Shown here one piece after another: positions 10,818-25,800 of a stretch of 64,000 nucleotides of DNA. A program made the translations under genes and the position numbers. Below the pieces are notes generated by a model that saw only the letters and a program-made list of their open reading frames with translations, did not search any database and was not told the DNA's origin. Each line of letters opens with the position of its first letter. Positions within the stretch are counted from its first letter, which is position 1. The DNA is from Schistosoma mansoni. Its lineage: Eukaryota > Platyhelminthes > Trematoda > Strigeidida > Schistosomatidae. Location: the NCBI RefSeq assembly GCF_000237925.1, contig NW_017385989.1, forward strand, positions 1,657,954 to 1,721,953, read 5' to 3'.

Positions 10818-13800
10818 CTACCAATAGAATGCAAAAAGAAAAGAAAAAATTAAATAAATACAATTTTAAAAAGGTTTTTCACGGTGATCTAGATTCAATT
10901 TATTTATGATTTTAACTATATATATATAAAAAATTACTAAAAATCTCCACAGAAAACTTCCCTTATCATATACTCACTAGTGACTAGCTCCATGAGGTAT
11001 TTCCTGGAGTTATAGTGAGAAGCAGTAACTAGTGGAGTTCAACCAGGTCTGTTGAGAGATATCAACTCACTGAAGACACTGGTGAAATGATTGCTCAACT
11101 TGGTGGATTGGTTGAAGTTAGACATTAACACCGTTGGATGCCAGCCGGCTCAGTGGTCTATCGGTCAAGTTCTCTGGCGCGAGATTGATAGGTCCTGGGT
11201 TGGAATATAGAGAGGCGGGATCGTGGATGCGCACTGCCACTGAGGAGTCCCACAAAAGGACGAAATGGCCGTTCAGTGCTTCCAGGATTTCCACCGTGGT
11301 CTAGTTTCAATTGACTCATGATTTCAACTATATATAAAAATTACTAAAAATCTCCACAGAAAACCCCCTTAAAAAGAATAGTTTAAAAGTTTTAACTTGG
11401 AATAAAATTGAAAACACGTAAAATACAAAAAGGTCAGTTTATATTTGATTATCATGAAATTTTGTGGTAGAACTATTCGATTGATTTTTTAATAATCAGA
11501 GATTAATATGGAACAAATGACTCAGCCAATACAGCTTTATTCAATCAACCAACCAATTGTCTATCTGGAGCATTTAATCAATTCCATTCGAAACACTAAG
11601 TGATGTTGAGGGATCGGAATTACACTAGCAACAACTGTAAGAAGACTAAGTAATGGCCAAAAATTGGTTTTAATCTGAAGAAAGCTGTTGTCAACTATTC
11701 GCATTATTTGAGGTAACTTTGAGGACTAATTATGGACCAATATGATACATAAATTTCCTATTGTATAGTTGTTAAGTAACTCAACTATTCATATTCATAT
11801 CCTTCTTATTATGAGCTTTATTTTGACTCATAGACTACTACTGTACGATTTACTACTCCTGAGTTATACACAGTCTACTAATTAGTGTTCCCCCTATTCA
11901 CAGCCACATTTAGCTAAATCTTGTACAAATGTTATTTTCTATTTTATGGTACGGTGTGGTCCGTTTGTTTGGTATATAAACTCAGTATGTTTGAAATATA
12001 ATGATTCATACCACAGAGGCTGTTATTGGTGTTCTGGACTTAACTGGCTGGGCTAGGCAGATAGCAGGACTGACAAGTACCCTAGACTGCTCGTGTGGGT
12101 TTCGTGTGTCATTGATCTGATTGATAATTTACTCCTCTCCAATTGGCGGCATCGTCGCGTCATATATAAACAGGGCATTCAGGCAGGCCACAAGTATCTG
12201 CTTCTATGAATTTGGTGTTCATCTTGTTGTGCTGATGAGGTAAGGCAACTTGGACCGATGCATATATGTGCCTGATAGAACGCAAAAACATGTGTTCCCA
12301 AACTTTTCAGTGACAGTTAATCCCGGCCTTGTATCACTACTTTGATATCGTGAACAGCTATCTCTTGATTATACTCTATCATTTCATCTAATGATCGGCA
12401 CTCTAACTATTCCTTCTTATAGTCCTCAAAACAGTGGTTTAATTTTGAAATTCCTAATGTATAACACGGATCCATTGCTTTAGAGTTCGTCAGCTTACTT
12501 ACAGTATTATCTTGGCACAACCATATAACTGTATTCTCTCCAACCTCAGCCACATCACATTGTTCGAAAATATACATTAATCAATAAACCATCACACAAT
12601 TAACAAATCAATAATTTTAATAAGTCACTACATTATTATTGATCAATAAAAACATAACAGAGATTTACATAAATCAATAAAACTCACCTAATTAATTGAT
12701 TATTTCCATCTAATTTACCTCTATGTTCTAAACCTCTAGTCCATGCAAATATACATGCAATTGGATTTGTACTAGTTGGTAAACCTTTTTGATGTTCTCT
12801 GTAATGACGTGTAACAGTTCCATGAGCTGCTTCAGATTCAATAGTTTTACCATCAGGACACATTAATACAGATGTCATAAGACCTAATGATCCATAACCT
12901 TTAAAAATATACAATTTTATATTAAACAAGTATTATATACAATTTGAGATTCATTTTAGATTGATAAAATTGTCATTACAAATTTCCTAATTCATGTAAA
13001 AAAGTATAGTTAAACGGAAATGATATCAAAAAACTCAATAGAGAAAAGATTAGAAGTGCCCCAGTAGGTTAAATATAAGAACACTGAGAGGATTACACAG
13101 AAAAATTTACAAAACAACTACATGAGTGTAGAATCGAAACCATAGTAGTTATAACTTTTCTTTTAAACTACCTGAACTAAGGATAGGGAGTGAAGTGGTC
13201 GAACGCATCAACAACATCACTTATCTTGGAAGTCTGACCAGCCCTAATGGGTTGGTGCCTGACGAAATCCCTGCACGGATTCTAAAAGCTCGTTTGGCTT
13301 TTGCCAACTTACCTCACCTATGGCGAAGACGAGATATCCATCTATCAATTAAGGGACGAGTATACTGCGCAGCAGTCCGTTCTGTTCTACTTTACGGCTG
13401 TGAAACATGGCCATTAAGAGTAGAAGATACTCGCAAGTTACTAGTTTTTGACCACAGATGCCTTAGAAATATTGCTCGCATCTGCTGGGATCACCAGGTA
13501 AGTAATAATGAGGTTAGACACAGGGTATTAGGGAATGATGGTAAATCAGTTGATGAGGTTGTGAGATGGTTGGGCCAAGTGTTGTTATGTATGCCTGAAC
13601 ACCGATTACCACGACACGCTATGCTGACTAGTGTAGGGGATAGTTGGAAAAGAGTTAGGGGCGGCCAAACCAAAACGTGGCATCAGTGCTTGAAGTCACT
13701 AACTTCTAGTCTGAGCCATGTTGGCAGATGCAGACTACTTGGTTGGGGTTCGCGTGACTATCGTAATAAATGGTTGGAGACTCTAGGTGATATGGCTCAG

Positions 13801-16800
13801 AATCGATCATAATGGCGTAGGTGTATACACTCTTTATCTTCCCTTAAACTGTAAGATTAAAATTGCTTCATAACGTTCTTCCTCCCTATACTATATCCTT
13901 ATATACAACCTATCTTTTATATACTACCACCACTAAATTAACTACTTCTAGGAATCCGGTGTTCATCTTGTTGTGCTAACGAGGTATGGCAACTTGGTCC
14001 AATGCATATATGTGCCTGGTCCTACGTAGTAGCTGACTGACTGACTTAGAAGAGTAAAAACTTGCTCATCAACAGAGATGGGATATTAAAAGCAAATTAC
14101 AAGTTTAGTAATAGACACTTTGTTATTATTAAAAAGGTGGCACAGTTTAACTGATTTAGCAAGTATTGTAATACTTAAAATTAATGGCTTCTTTATCAAT
14201 TGCAGCTTGTTTTGCTCAACAAGTAGCCGAAACTGAGTACAAGAAAAGTTAAAGGATTTATATATTAAGGACTCGATTGAAAGGGTTGAGAATCAATATT
14301 TCTGATGAATATTACGCTATTAGAAATGCTACATTGCTAAATAATACATTTACGAGGAAATAAACTTTCAAATACACATAGTGATTCCAAGTTTGTTTTG
14401 TTCATTGACTTTCAGTGCATTTCATTCGGTTAAGCGCTCGCGCACGAGACTGATAGGTCCTGGGTTCGAATCTCGCAAGGCGGGATCGTGAATGAGCACT
14501 GCCATTGAGGAGTCCCATAATAGGACGAAACGGCCGTCCAGTGCTTCCAGGTTTTCCATGGTTGTCTAGCTTCAATTGACTCACGCTTTCAACTATGAAA
14601 AATCATTCGTATTAATTCATTGACTACAGAGTTAGTTTATTTAATTTTTAATGGATTCTCGCTGTATTTATTAACTCATCATGATCTTGCGTTCAAACGA
14701 CAAGTGCTTATTCCATAAACTCCACGATTAATAATCACTCTAATTAATCGATGTATAAGCTCATTAACTTAAATGTTAATGAATATTCTGGGGTTTTTAC
14801 TAAAACATCTTCCCTACAAGCCTTCTCTCTCTTTTAACCATATACGGATTATGAAAGTTGAAGTGTTGTAGAGCTTTTATCATTCGGTCTATCTACAACT
14901 GTGCATAGAACTCTTTTTATAATAGATAAATCTTCCAAATCATTCGTATTCAGAAGATGCTGTACTTAATCTCAAGACCACAATACACACTAGACGTGTA
15001 AAAGAAGAATCTAACCAACCAAATGATAAGTTACCAATTATCACAACTATCCGCTTACTTACTAAGTAGCAAAGTTATTAATATTCGATTAATGTAGTGG
15101 TAATGCATTGCAACTGATCATTTAATGAATGCTTGAGCGAGTTGTTCAGTGAATAAAATTTCTCAATAACAGATACCATTTTGTCCCATCATTTCATTTA
15201 TAAATATCCCATTAAAAATGTGTGTTTTTTAGCTGATTCACAACTCATATTGATTTTTCACTTGGATACAGATTTAAACTACCGAAAACGAATTAGATAT
15301 GTCTCAATATACATCGCCACACACTGAAGACTTTATCTTGACTCAACTATAGAGATTGTTGAACTTTAGTAAAATAATGGACACAATCATTAAAAACCCG
15401 AAAAAACTAGACGGCTTTTTCGTTTTGAAATGGAACTCCTCGGAAGCACGCATTCATGGCCTCACGACTAGAAATTGTGGCCAGAACTTTCGGCCTTGCG
15501 CGCGAACACTTAACCTGCAGACCACTAGGTCAGTACCACCTGTTTCAGTCCGGGCACCCGGACAGTATCACAGCCCACACACAAATCAAGTGACTTATGT
15601 GGACTATATGTATTCGGTGCCCTTTTGTACCAATATTTATGTGTTTAAATAATAATAACAATAAATAAGTAATTAAATGACAAGCGAAAATCCAAATTTT
15701 AAAATAGGTTAATGGAGACTTTTCAAAATTCCGAGTCATGTCAGAATGCAAGTAATAAGTGATAACTAGACCAAACCGGTGACGTACAGATTGAACTAGT
15801 TCGTTGATCATAATAAAATGCTAGACCTTCCGACAATCAGATTTCATAGCTTATTTGGTAAAGCATTAGGACAATTATTCCAAAATATCTATTGATTCGG
15901 ATCTAATTGTGACTTTAATATTTTGCCTGCCCTCAAATGCCCTGGTACGGTCGAGGGTGGTGAGAGTCAGCTCTCCTCAAAAACCTCTCACATGGCCACG
16001 CGTATACAGCCACTACCAGGGACGTCCAACTCACTACCTTCTCTCAGCGGGGTTGTTGTTTACGAAATTGAGAGGACGAAAAGCGAGTGTCCGGTGCTTT
16101 AATCGGGTTGGAGGACATGGAAAGTCCACCTAGAGGAGTTGGAAAACCCTCATTTCAAACCAATCGTGCACATGGGTATCCTGAGGGAACAAATAGCGTA
16201 CAAATCAATCGTTGGTCACTGGCTACCGTGGGACTGCATTTCCTTACGATGCTCCACTGCCTTGTGGATCAGACATTTAGGTCAAAGGTTCCGGATGTGG
16301 CCCTCTAACAAAACCACCTGCTTCAGTTTGGTCACCTGGGCAGTATCACAGCCCTCACACAAACTAAATGAGATTTCTGCGGTGCATATGTATTTGGTGC
16401 TTCCTTGTACCAATATTTATGTGTTTAAATAAATAAATTAATTAGTATTTTGCCAATTTCAAATCTAATCAAATTTAAGGATATTTTGAGCTTAAACAAT
16501 AAAGGTACATCAGTTACTGATTTTCATGTATTCTGTGATTGAAAACATGTAAACTGTAAATCAGTATAGATCATATAGAAATCAATTATCTTACTTGTAC
16601 TCTAAAAATCATAGTTAAGAAGATTGAAATTACCCTGAGCAATGACATCACTTTGAACATCACCATCATAATTTTTACAAGCCCAAACAAAACCGCCATC
16701 TGATTTAAGTGTTTGTGCCACCATATCATCAATTAATCGATGTTCATACCAGATTTTATTATTTTCAAACTTCGTTTGATAATCCCTAATAAGATAGATA

Positions 16801-19800
16801 TACAAAAAAATGATAGTAGTGCACTGGACATCTACCTAGGAATTTTTTTCGATGAACCAGGTCAATTGAGAGATATCGACTCACTGAAGACATTGGTGAA
16901 TGGTTGCTCAATTTAGTGGATTAGTTGAAGTTAGACATTAACACCGTTGGATGCCGGAAGACTCAGTGGTCTATTGGTTAAGTGCTCGCGCGCGAGACTG
17001 ATAGGTCCTGGGTTCGAAACTCGCGAGGCGGGGTCGTGGATGCGCACTGTTGAGAAGTCCCACAGTAGGACGAAACGGCCATCCAGTCCTTCCATGTTTT
17101 CCATGGTGGTCTAGCTTCGATTGACTCATGATCTCAACTATATAGAACGGCCTAATTGTTGAAAAGGGTTTTACTATAAGCGAGAAAGATTTAAATACTG
17201 CAAAATGCATATGGGCATGATTACCAAACCGCTGAACGATACTTCTTCGTTAGGTAAATAACTCAGTAGTGAGCTTGGTGATCGCTTACCCAATCTTCAA
17301 ACGTAAACTATACAAAATAATTCCGCAGAAATGATAGAAAAGAATGAATGAATAAGATGGAGAGTTAAAGGAAAATAACCATTTCCTTATTAGACAATTT
17401 ACTCATTGGAAGAAATATAGAACACTCCTTCCTTCTGTAAGTCATAAAAAGAAAAACAGTTTGCTAGATTAGCGCTAAGTGGCAGTTTACAGCTTCCTAG
17501 TCAGGATCCAAAAAATTTTGCGACCCAGTAGATTTTGCCACATATGACTATAGACTTATGTCGTATTGCTGGCAAACCGTAAGACCTATCTTTAAGCTGA
17601 ACAAAATCAGTTGAGCATTTGTTTGAAATTTATGTTTTTAATGTTTCATATTGCTTTTAATATTGTTACTACCATTGCTGGCTTCCTACTTTTGTTTTTC
17701 TAACAGTAGGGTCTCATTATAAAAGGTTTAAAAGTTTCCGTTGTTGATATTCAGAACTGGAATCAATCACTTTCTATTGCTATACGTATATTAAAAGCGG
17801 TAGGCGCTGAGTTCGAGTCCCAATATGAAAATCAACACTAGTATGCAAGGACATTTAGCAAACAAGTCTCATATAGGACAGAATGAGCATCTTGGATTCC
17901 CCTACTAGTTATATACCACCGGGTAAGTAATGCAGTTGTTAGGAAACGGGTACTAGGTAAGAATGACAAATCGATTGATGAAGTAGCGAAACTTCATCAG
18001 TTGAGATGGCTGGGACACGTGTTACGTATGCCCAAACACCGACTGCCCCGACGTGCAATGCTTTATGGTGTAGGAGTAGATTGGAAGAAAGCTAGGGGCG
18101 GCCAGACCAAAGCGTGGTACAAATCCATGAAATCACTGACAAGTGAACTGAGCCATGTTGGTAGGTGTAAACTACCTGGTTGGGATCCGAGAGATAATAG
18201 CAATCGATGGTTAGAGACCTTGAATGACATGGCTCAAAATCATTTACAATGGCGAAGGTGCATCCACTCTTAGTGTTCTCCCAAGTCCTAATCTTCTGAA
18301 TCCTTCATGTCCCTTTCTTTTTTCTCTTTTTAAATTTATTTCACTGGATTAGACTCTTTCAATAACATCTTCAAACCCTAATCTTTCACATTAATGCTTA
18401 TACTCTTACTAATTCTATCACTATGGGAATTGAATCGACAACTGCATCTCTGTGTTAATGTGGTATAGCAACTCAAACTGATGTACGTACGTATGAAGTT
18501 CTACGTTGTGACTGACTGACTGACTGACCAAATGCACTGAAGTAACGTTATTATATTTAGTGTAGCGCGTTTTTCTGTCCTTTATCGTGTTATAGACTGT
18601 GTTAGAACTAAATAATAAACAAAACATGGCGCGAGACTGGTAGGTCCTTTGTTCGAATCTCGCGAGGCGAGGTCGTGGATACGCACTGCTGAGGAGTCCC
18701 ACAATAGGAAGAAACGGCCGTCCAGTGCTTCCAGGTTTTCCCTGATGGTCTAGCTTCTATTGACTCACGCTTTCAACTATGAAAATACTAAATCTCCACA
18801 AAACCCCTTCTGATAATAAACACAACATGATAAGCATGACTTCAATTGTAGAATACATTTATAAAATACTTGAAGAAGGTATATTAATAAATGAAAAAAT
18901 GGATTAAAAAATCTAAGTTTCTTACTGGTTATATACCTCTTGAAATATATCTTTGAATCTACCATCATATTGTTTCAGGATAGTATTTTTAGTACTTAAA
19001 TATAAAGGCCAATTTTTATTTAGCGCATATTCAAAACAGCTACGTGCAAAACCATAAATACTCTAAATAAATAAAAGAACTTTAATATTACAAAATTATC
19101 AAGATAAAGGAAATTTGTACATCTAATAAACCATCATTATGGTGTAAGCTATGTATAACTTAACTAAATGGGCAAATAACTATGGAAAATTCTATGAAAT
19201 ATGGGAAATATTTAATCAGAAAGGGTTTTTATGGATATACTGGGATCACCGGGTAAGTAATAGTGAGGTTATGAATCTTCATCGACTAAGATGGTTGGGC
19301 CAACTGTTGTTACGTATGCCTGAACACCAATTACCACGACACGCTATGCTGACTAGTGTTGGGGGTGGTGGGAAGGAAGTTAGGGGTGGCCAAACCAAAA
19401 TGTGGCATCAGTACTTGAAGTCACTAACTTCTAGTCTGAGCCATGTTGGCAGATACAGACTATTTGGTTGAGGTCCGCGCGACTATCGTAACCAATGGTT
19501 GGGAACTAAGTGACATGGCTCAGAACCAATCACAATGGCGTAGGTGTACACACTCTTTATCTTCCCTTAAACCTCGAGATTAAAATTGCTTCATATCTGT
19601 CTTCTTTCCAGTACTATATCCTTATATACAGTCTTCCTTTTATATATTACCACCACTAAATTAATTAATTCTATGAATTTGGTGTTCATCTTGTTGTGCT
19701 AACAAGGTATGGTAACTTGGACCGATGCATATATGTGCCTGGTCTTACGTTGTAACTGAATGACTTTATGGATATTATAGTAATTTTAGTAGTTGAGATC

Positions 19801-22800
19801 ATGGTCTCACTTTAATTGATTCATGATCTCAACTATTAAAATATTTAATTAGTAATCTAAAAAAAGAAACCAAGAGTAAAATCAATCGTAATGTGAATAA
19901 TAATTTAACAATATGAGTGGAAACATTTTTTGCAATGAAATTAAAAGGAAAAATGTATGAAGATTATGCAAAGGTTAAGTATGACAAAATTAGATATATA
20001 GATATACACTATTAAATATTCTGTATACAACTTATGCCTTAAACTATGGGTAATTAAAGCTTCTGCAATATGAAACAGGTTTGAGTGTAGACCTCTAAGA
20101 ATTGTTGGACAGATCATGTGGGTGGTAGAAACAAAAGGATTCGAAGTTAAATATCATGATTATACTACATACTTTGTTACTCTTCACTACACGATGTAAG
20201 CAGATAAGCTCGCATGTGAAGAATAGGGTTTCATACAGAAACTTGGAAAGCACACTTCAAAACTTTCAGCTGTGGTAACTTTTGCTTTATCCAAAAAAAC
20301 AAATGACTATGGCTGGTTATAAGGTGGTTTGAAACACAAAATGTCTTTTGAATCAACCGATTCAACAGGGATTTTAAACGCATAATACACAACATTTCAC
20401 TTAAATTCAAGTTTGTAGATATGGAGATATGCCCAATTTGTAATTCAATTTCATTAGCGCTTCTCTTCTTTTGAATTCAATCTGATTTTTACGCCTTTCA
20501 GTACTGATTGTAAAAGTCTAGTATATTATAATTGCCGCTCTTCTGATGTATATACATTTCGTGAATTGATTATCACTTTTAAATATACAATAATTACTAA
20601 TCCACTCTTTGCTCTCAAGCAAACTTCTGACCATCTACTAGGCGTGTCAGCGCTTGAACTAATGATCGGTAGTCAAGTAGTTCAGTGTATTGCCCTCTTC
20701 ATTTGGGAGTCGTTATCAGTCCTGATAGACAGGTGTCTAACAAAATTTCGGCACGGATTCAGAAGACTTGATTGGCTTCTTCCAACCTTTGTCACTTGTG
20801 GAATGAGCGAGATATCTGTCTGCCGACCAGAGGACGAGTTCACCGCGCAGCATTTCGCTCCGTCGTACTTTGTGGATAAGAAACATGGCCAAAGAACAGG
20901 GGATATTCGTAGGTTACTGGTGTCTAATCATACGTGTTTATGAAATATTGTTCATGTAGTTTGGGACCACGGAGTAAGTAATGTATCGGTTAGGAATAAA
21001 GTATTAGGTGAAGATGGGAAGTCGATTGATGACGTAGTATATCTTCATCAACTGAGGTGGTTGGGACGTGCTATGTATGCCCAACCACAGCCTACCTCGT
21101 CAGGCGATATTTTCTTGTGCAGCAGTAGGCTCGAAGAAATCTAGGGGCGACCAAACCAAAACATAGTGTAGCTGTAAATATTCCCCGAAACCAATAGCTT
21201 TGTAAGTGTTCGACATTGGATAGACATAAATGAGGAGTTATTATATTCGAAATCACCTTGGAACTATGAATTTGTGAAGTCTGGATCGTTCGAATCAGGA
21301 TCAAATCAAAACTTTTAAGTAACCATTTGTTATAATTATTTACTTTTGACATAGTTATGATATATTCGTTAACGGTATATGACCTAGGAATTTAATCAAT
21401 GATTCACACCATTTGATTTTCGACACATAATCTCTTAACTATCCCACCATTTTTGATCAGTCAATCATCGAGAAATGGAATTTTGAAGTGAAATAATGTT
21501 AACTTGAATGATCGGTGGTATATATGGAAAAAAGATTATTTTCATATCACACTTTTTGTTGAATATGACAAATGTGTTGTAGGGATTTAATATAAAGTCG
21601 GTCTATCAATCCTTGAACTGAGACTGCAACAGACTTTCTAACTATAACTGACCATGTTTTATTTGTTTGCAACAGACGAATTGTTTCTAAACTAAAGATA
21701 AACTTGACAGCACAAACTCACCACCTAAGCTGAAATGACTTACTGAATATATGTAAACCAAAATAGGATTGGAACATACCTCATCTGTATTGTACATACT
21801 AAGGCCTATTCCACCTCCGTTGAATTCAAAAACTTTCACACGTTTTTCAAGTCCTGACGATTTGGGTGTAAATACAAGTTCCAAAACACCTTGTTCTTTA
21901 ATGACCATATCTGTAGCTTTGTACTTGTAAAAACAAATTGAAACATATGGATCATTGATTATATAATACTCATACAGGATAATAATTAAGACACTGGAAA
22001 ACGTGAAAAAGAAATGAAGTTAATCAGTAACCATTACATAAGTGAGAAAATAAGACAGATAAGTGAGGAAAAAAACGTAGGATAAACAGCATATATCCGT
22101 ATGAATTCTCACGATCTACAATACCATACAACATCAATTATAAAACAATTCATGGATAAGCAGTGTAGTTGCTCTTTCGTATAAATCCCACCCGTGCCAA
22201 ATGTGGAGAAAGCAAGCAAAAGCAAGACATCTTTTATGAATGCGCCAAAATTTTGTGGACAAGTATCAAGTGACAAAATAATACATAGTAAAAACACTAT
22301 TCCTCGCTAAAAGGCGTATATCATAGGTACCGAGATTTTTGAAATAGAACAGTGTGATATTGCAAAGGCAGGAAACAAATAAGTGAAAAAAGTAAAGGTT
22401 AAAGAAGATAACTTAGTGAGGAAATCATGAGTTGATAAAAGCTACAGTTAAGGAAGAATTTCATTTAGCGGCACATGGTTACTCAGATCCCAAGCTCATA
22501 CATATACGTATGTAAACCGGTAATAACACTGAAAAACCTGGACTACATACGCTATTCGGGTTTTACAATTATAACAATGGTGCATATGAAAAATTCACAA
22601 AACACCTAATTTTCTAATCTTTATGGAGCTAGTCGAGTTACCTAGACTAGTTCCCACATTGCAACTTGATCATTAAAATTCGATCGACACTAAGGATTTG
22701 AAAAATAAGACACTAGTCACTGCTAAGTGATCAGTCAATTGTAAACTTTCGGATTTTTTATTAACTTGGATATACCGTAGGGATGCCCTCCTCTTCAGTT

Positions 22801-25800
22801 TATACAAACCCGTCCATACACACTTTGGACACTGTGACCATTAAAGAACTCGATGTCCTTGGTCGGCTAAACAAGCCTGATATAAGTATATCCATGGGAC
22901 TCGATGGAATTCATCCTAGATTACTAAAGTAATTGGAAAATTTTATCGTGAATTCATTAAGCATATATTATAATGTATCTGTAACCCGAAAAACTGAGAG
23001 GTTGCTACAGTAAGTCCTGTCTTCAAAACGGGTACGAAACATAAACCTGAGATGTATCGAACCGTAAGCCTAACTAGCGTGGTTGTTAACATTTTAGAAA
23101 AGATTATTCGAAAGTCGTTTAAGTATCTGGATGAAAAGCGTATTCTTTTTGAGAAGCATTATGGCTTTAGGATAGGTTATTCATGTCTCACTAACTTATT
23201 AGTAGCTTTTATTTATTTAAACACAAATATACAAGGGGGCACCATATATATATAAGCCACACTAATCTCATTTGATTTGTATGAGGGCTGTGATACTGCC
23301 CAGGTACCCAAACTGAAGCAGGTGGTTTTCCTATGGGGGCACACCCCGAGCCTTTGACCTAAAGGTCTAATCCACAAAGCATTGGAGCATCATAAGGAGA
23401 TGCAGTCCCATGGTAGCCAGTGACCAATGACTGATTCATACGCCATTTGTTCCCTCAGGATACTGGAACCCATGTGCACCATTGGTTTGGAATGAGGATT
23501 TTCCAACTCCCCTAGGTGGACTTTCCGTGCCGATCTACCCGGTTAAAGCACAGGACATTCGCTTTTTGTCCTCTCAATTTCGTAAACAACAACCCTGTCG
23601 CGAGAAGGTAGTGAGTAGGACTCTACTGGCATAGGCTATATACGCGTGGCCATGTGAGAGCATTTCGAGAGGGAGAGGACTCTCCTCACTCTCGACCGTA
23701 CCAGAGCATTTGGGGGCGCTCTCAAAGACCAAAACTTACCTATAGATTTAGCCCACATTGATCTCAGCAAAGCTTTTGACAAAGGTTTTCACAACCAGCT
23801 GTCGTCTAAGTTAAGTAATATTGTGATTAGAGACGAGTTATTTGTGTACGGGTTAACTACGAGCTGTCTAGCTGGAAAATTTCGCTTAGCGGGGTATCTC
23901 GGGGCACAGTTTGGGGGCCAATGTTGTTCCTCCTGTTCGTATATAACTTTCCTTGTCTCTTATCACTAGAGGTTTTGTTGTATGTTTACGATATCAAGAT
24001 ATGGAAAGTGATAAAGTGGTAATAGTTTGGAACTGCAAAATGACCTGGAGAAATTATCTGGATGGTCTAGAGTGTGGCAGTTAAAGATAAATGCTTTCAA
24101 TTTCATTATGATGTATATGGGTCACCAAAATACAGATAAATACACGGTGAATAACACAGAGCTTGCTGTTATCCAGACACGACCTAAAACTCATCGCTAG
24201 CCAAGACTTAAAAACTACACACTGCCGTGTGATAGCCAGAAAAAGTTTCAGAGCCCCATGACCTATACGTGAAGCCTTCAGCCATGTCGATGCTAAAATC
24301 TTTTCGACTTCGTATACAGTGTCCGTAAGTCTTAAATTCAAGTATCGAATACAAGCAGGTGGTCATGGTCTAAAAATAAAGTGAGTTGTTGGAAGAAGTT
24401 CAAAGAACCTCAACTAAATTGATCCCTGGAATAGAAAAGCTCTTGCATAACGACAGACTGGCTAAACTAAACCTACTTTTTTGTCACATAGAAGGACCGA
24501 AGGTGACTTGATTAGTTTTTCAATTACTTAATGATACATTAGCATCCGATATGCCCTCAGTTTTCTCCTCTTCCAAAAAAAATTTACGAGGACACTCTAA
24601 AAACAAAGGACTTGTCAGCTGACTATCGACTTTCCCGTCGTATCATCAACGAATGGAATTCATTAGCTCAATACATAATTGAAGCTCCGTCCATCAATTC
24701 ACTCGAAAGTTGGGTCAACTGGGAGACCACCTTTGTCACGACTAACACAGGCCACTTAACCTCTTGTTCTTTCCAGACTCAAACTGAAACTTTACAAACC
24801 TATCTATTTTACTAGTATTGTTACAAGTTGGGATAGTGAACAGGCAGGTTTAGTTTGAATTATGACATCAAGTGTGCTCTAGCAACGGTAAATAGAGAAG
24901 GTATGAAGTAATATTCAAAAACTAGCAACTATCCGGCACTGAAGGCGACTAAACAATCTCCGCAAAATGTTATAAAAAATCATGTTTGACGAAGTAACAA
25001 GCGACACTATGTTATTAAAAACAGAATGCATTATGCAGGATATGATTACGCAAATCATGGACAGAAACTACGACAAGGCAATGAAACTGCGACTACTGAC
25101 ATCAGCTAACGAAGGGAAGTTCACTTTTGAATAATAGCCCTTTTGATTGTAGTAGAAACTGATTATTGTCATTGCCTGAAGAACCCACCCACAGACGACT
25201 TAGAACATGGTGTCACGAGAGGAAAAAGAAACCCATAAAGGTTTTTTATTCGAGTACCTTAGGTTTTCAATAACAATAATGTATGAAGACAACGGGAGTG
25301 TTAGTCACATGGCGCACATGAAAATGAGTAATGAAATAATACAGTAATTTTATTATAAATGATTGTTGGCGAAAATGCTACTACTATAAGAGACGGATTT
25401 CCATTGATTTAAATAATAAGTTACCATAAAAATTGTAGACGAGACGCCATATAATAAGACAGTCGGTTACAAGCCACATAAAATGCAGCACAGGAGTCGG
25501 TCTAGGCTGCCAAACTATGTCGGTCAGCACACTAGCAGTAGTGTCAGTGGTAGCAGCAAAGATAAGTTCAGACAGTGATTCGAGAAAAAAGCATTTGTGA
25601 AAAAAAGATATAAAAAGAATAAGATAAAGTTAAAGATCAAGACCTCCGGGAAGACAAGGAGTGAATACATGAATAAAGACTAAAGCGAAAACAACTAGGG
25701 CAAAGCAAAGTCAATTATAAAGTTAGGCCTAAGTGTTGCACCGTCGTATACTTCTAATCTTAATAAACGGAAGTCTTTTACAATATTTAACCTTCGGCTA

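Noticed and set aside
13195-13812. A 205-codon open frame that could look like a host gene
   Set aside because: It aligns throughout with the C-terminal part of the RTE-like protein at 55347-58727 and ends in the family 3' UTR and tail, so it is a 5'-truncated LINE.
20566-20943. Two identical 125-codon open frames (also 40771-41148 minus) as a conserved novel gene
   Set aside because: The frame is not the coding frame of the underlying RT remnant. Its conservation is explained by near-identical DNA over the whole 755-bp block, including non-coding parts.
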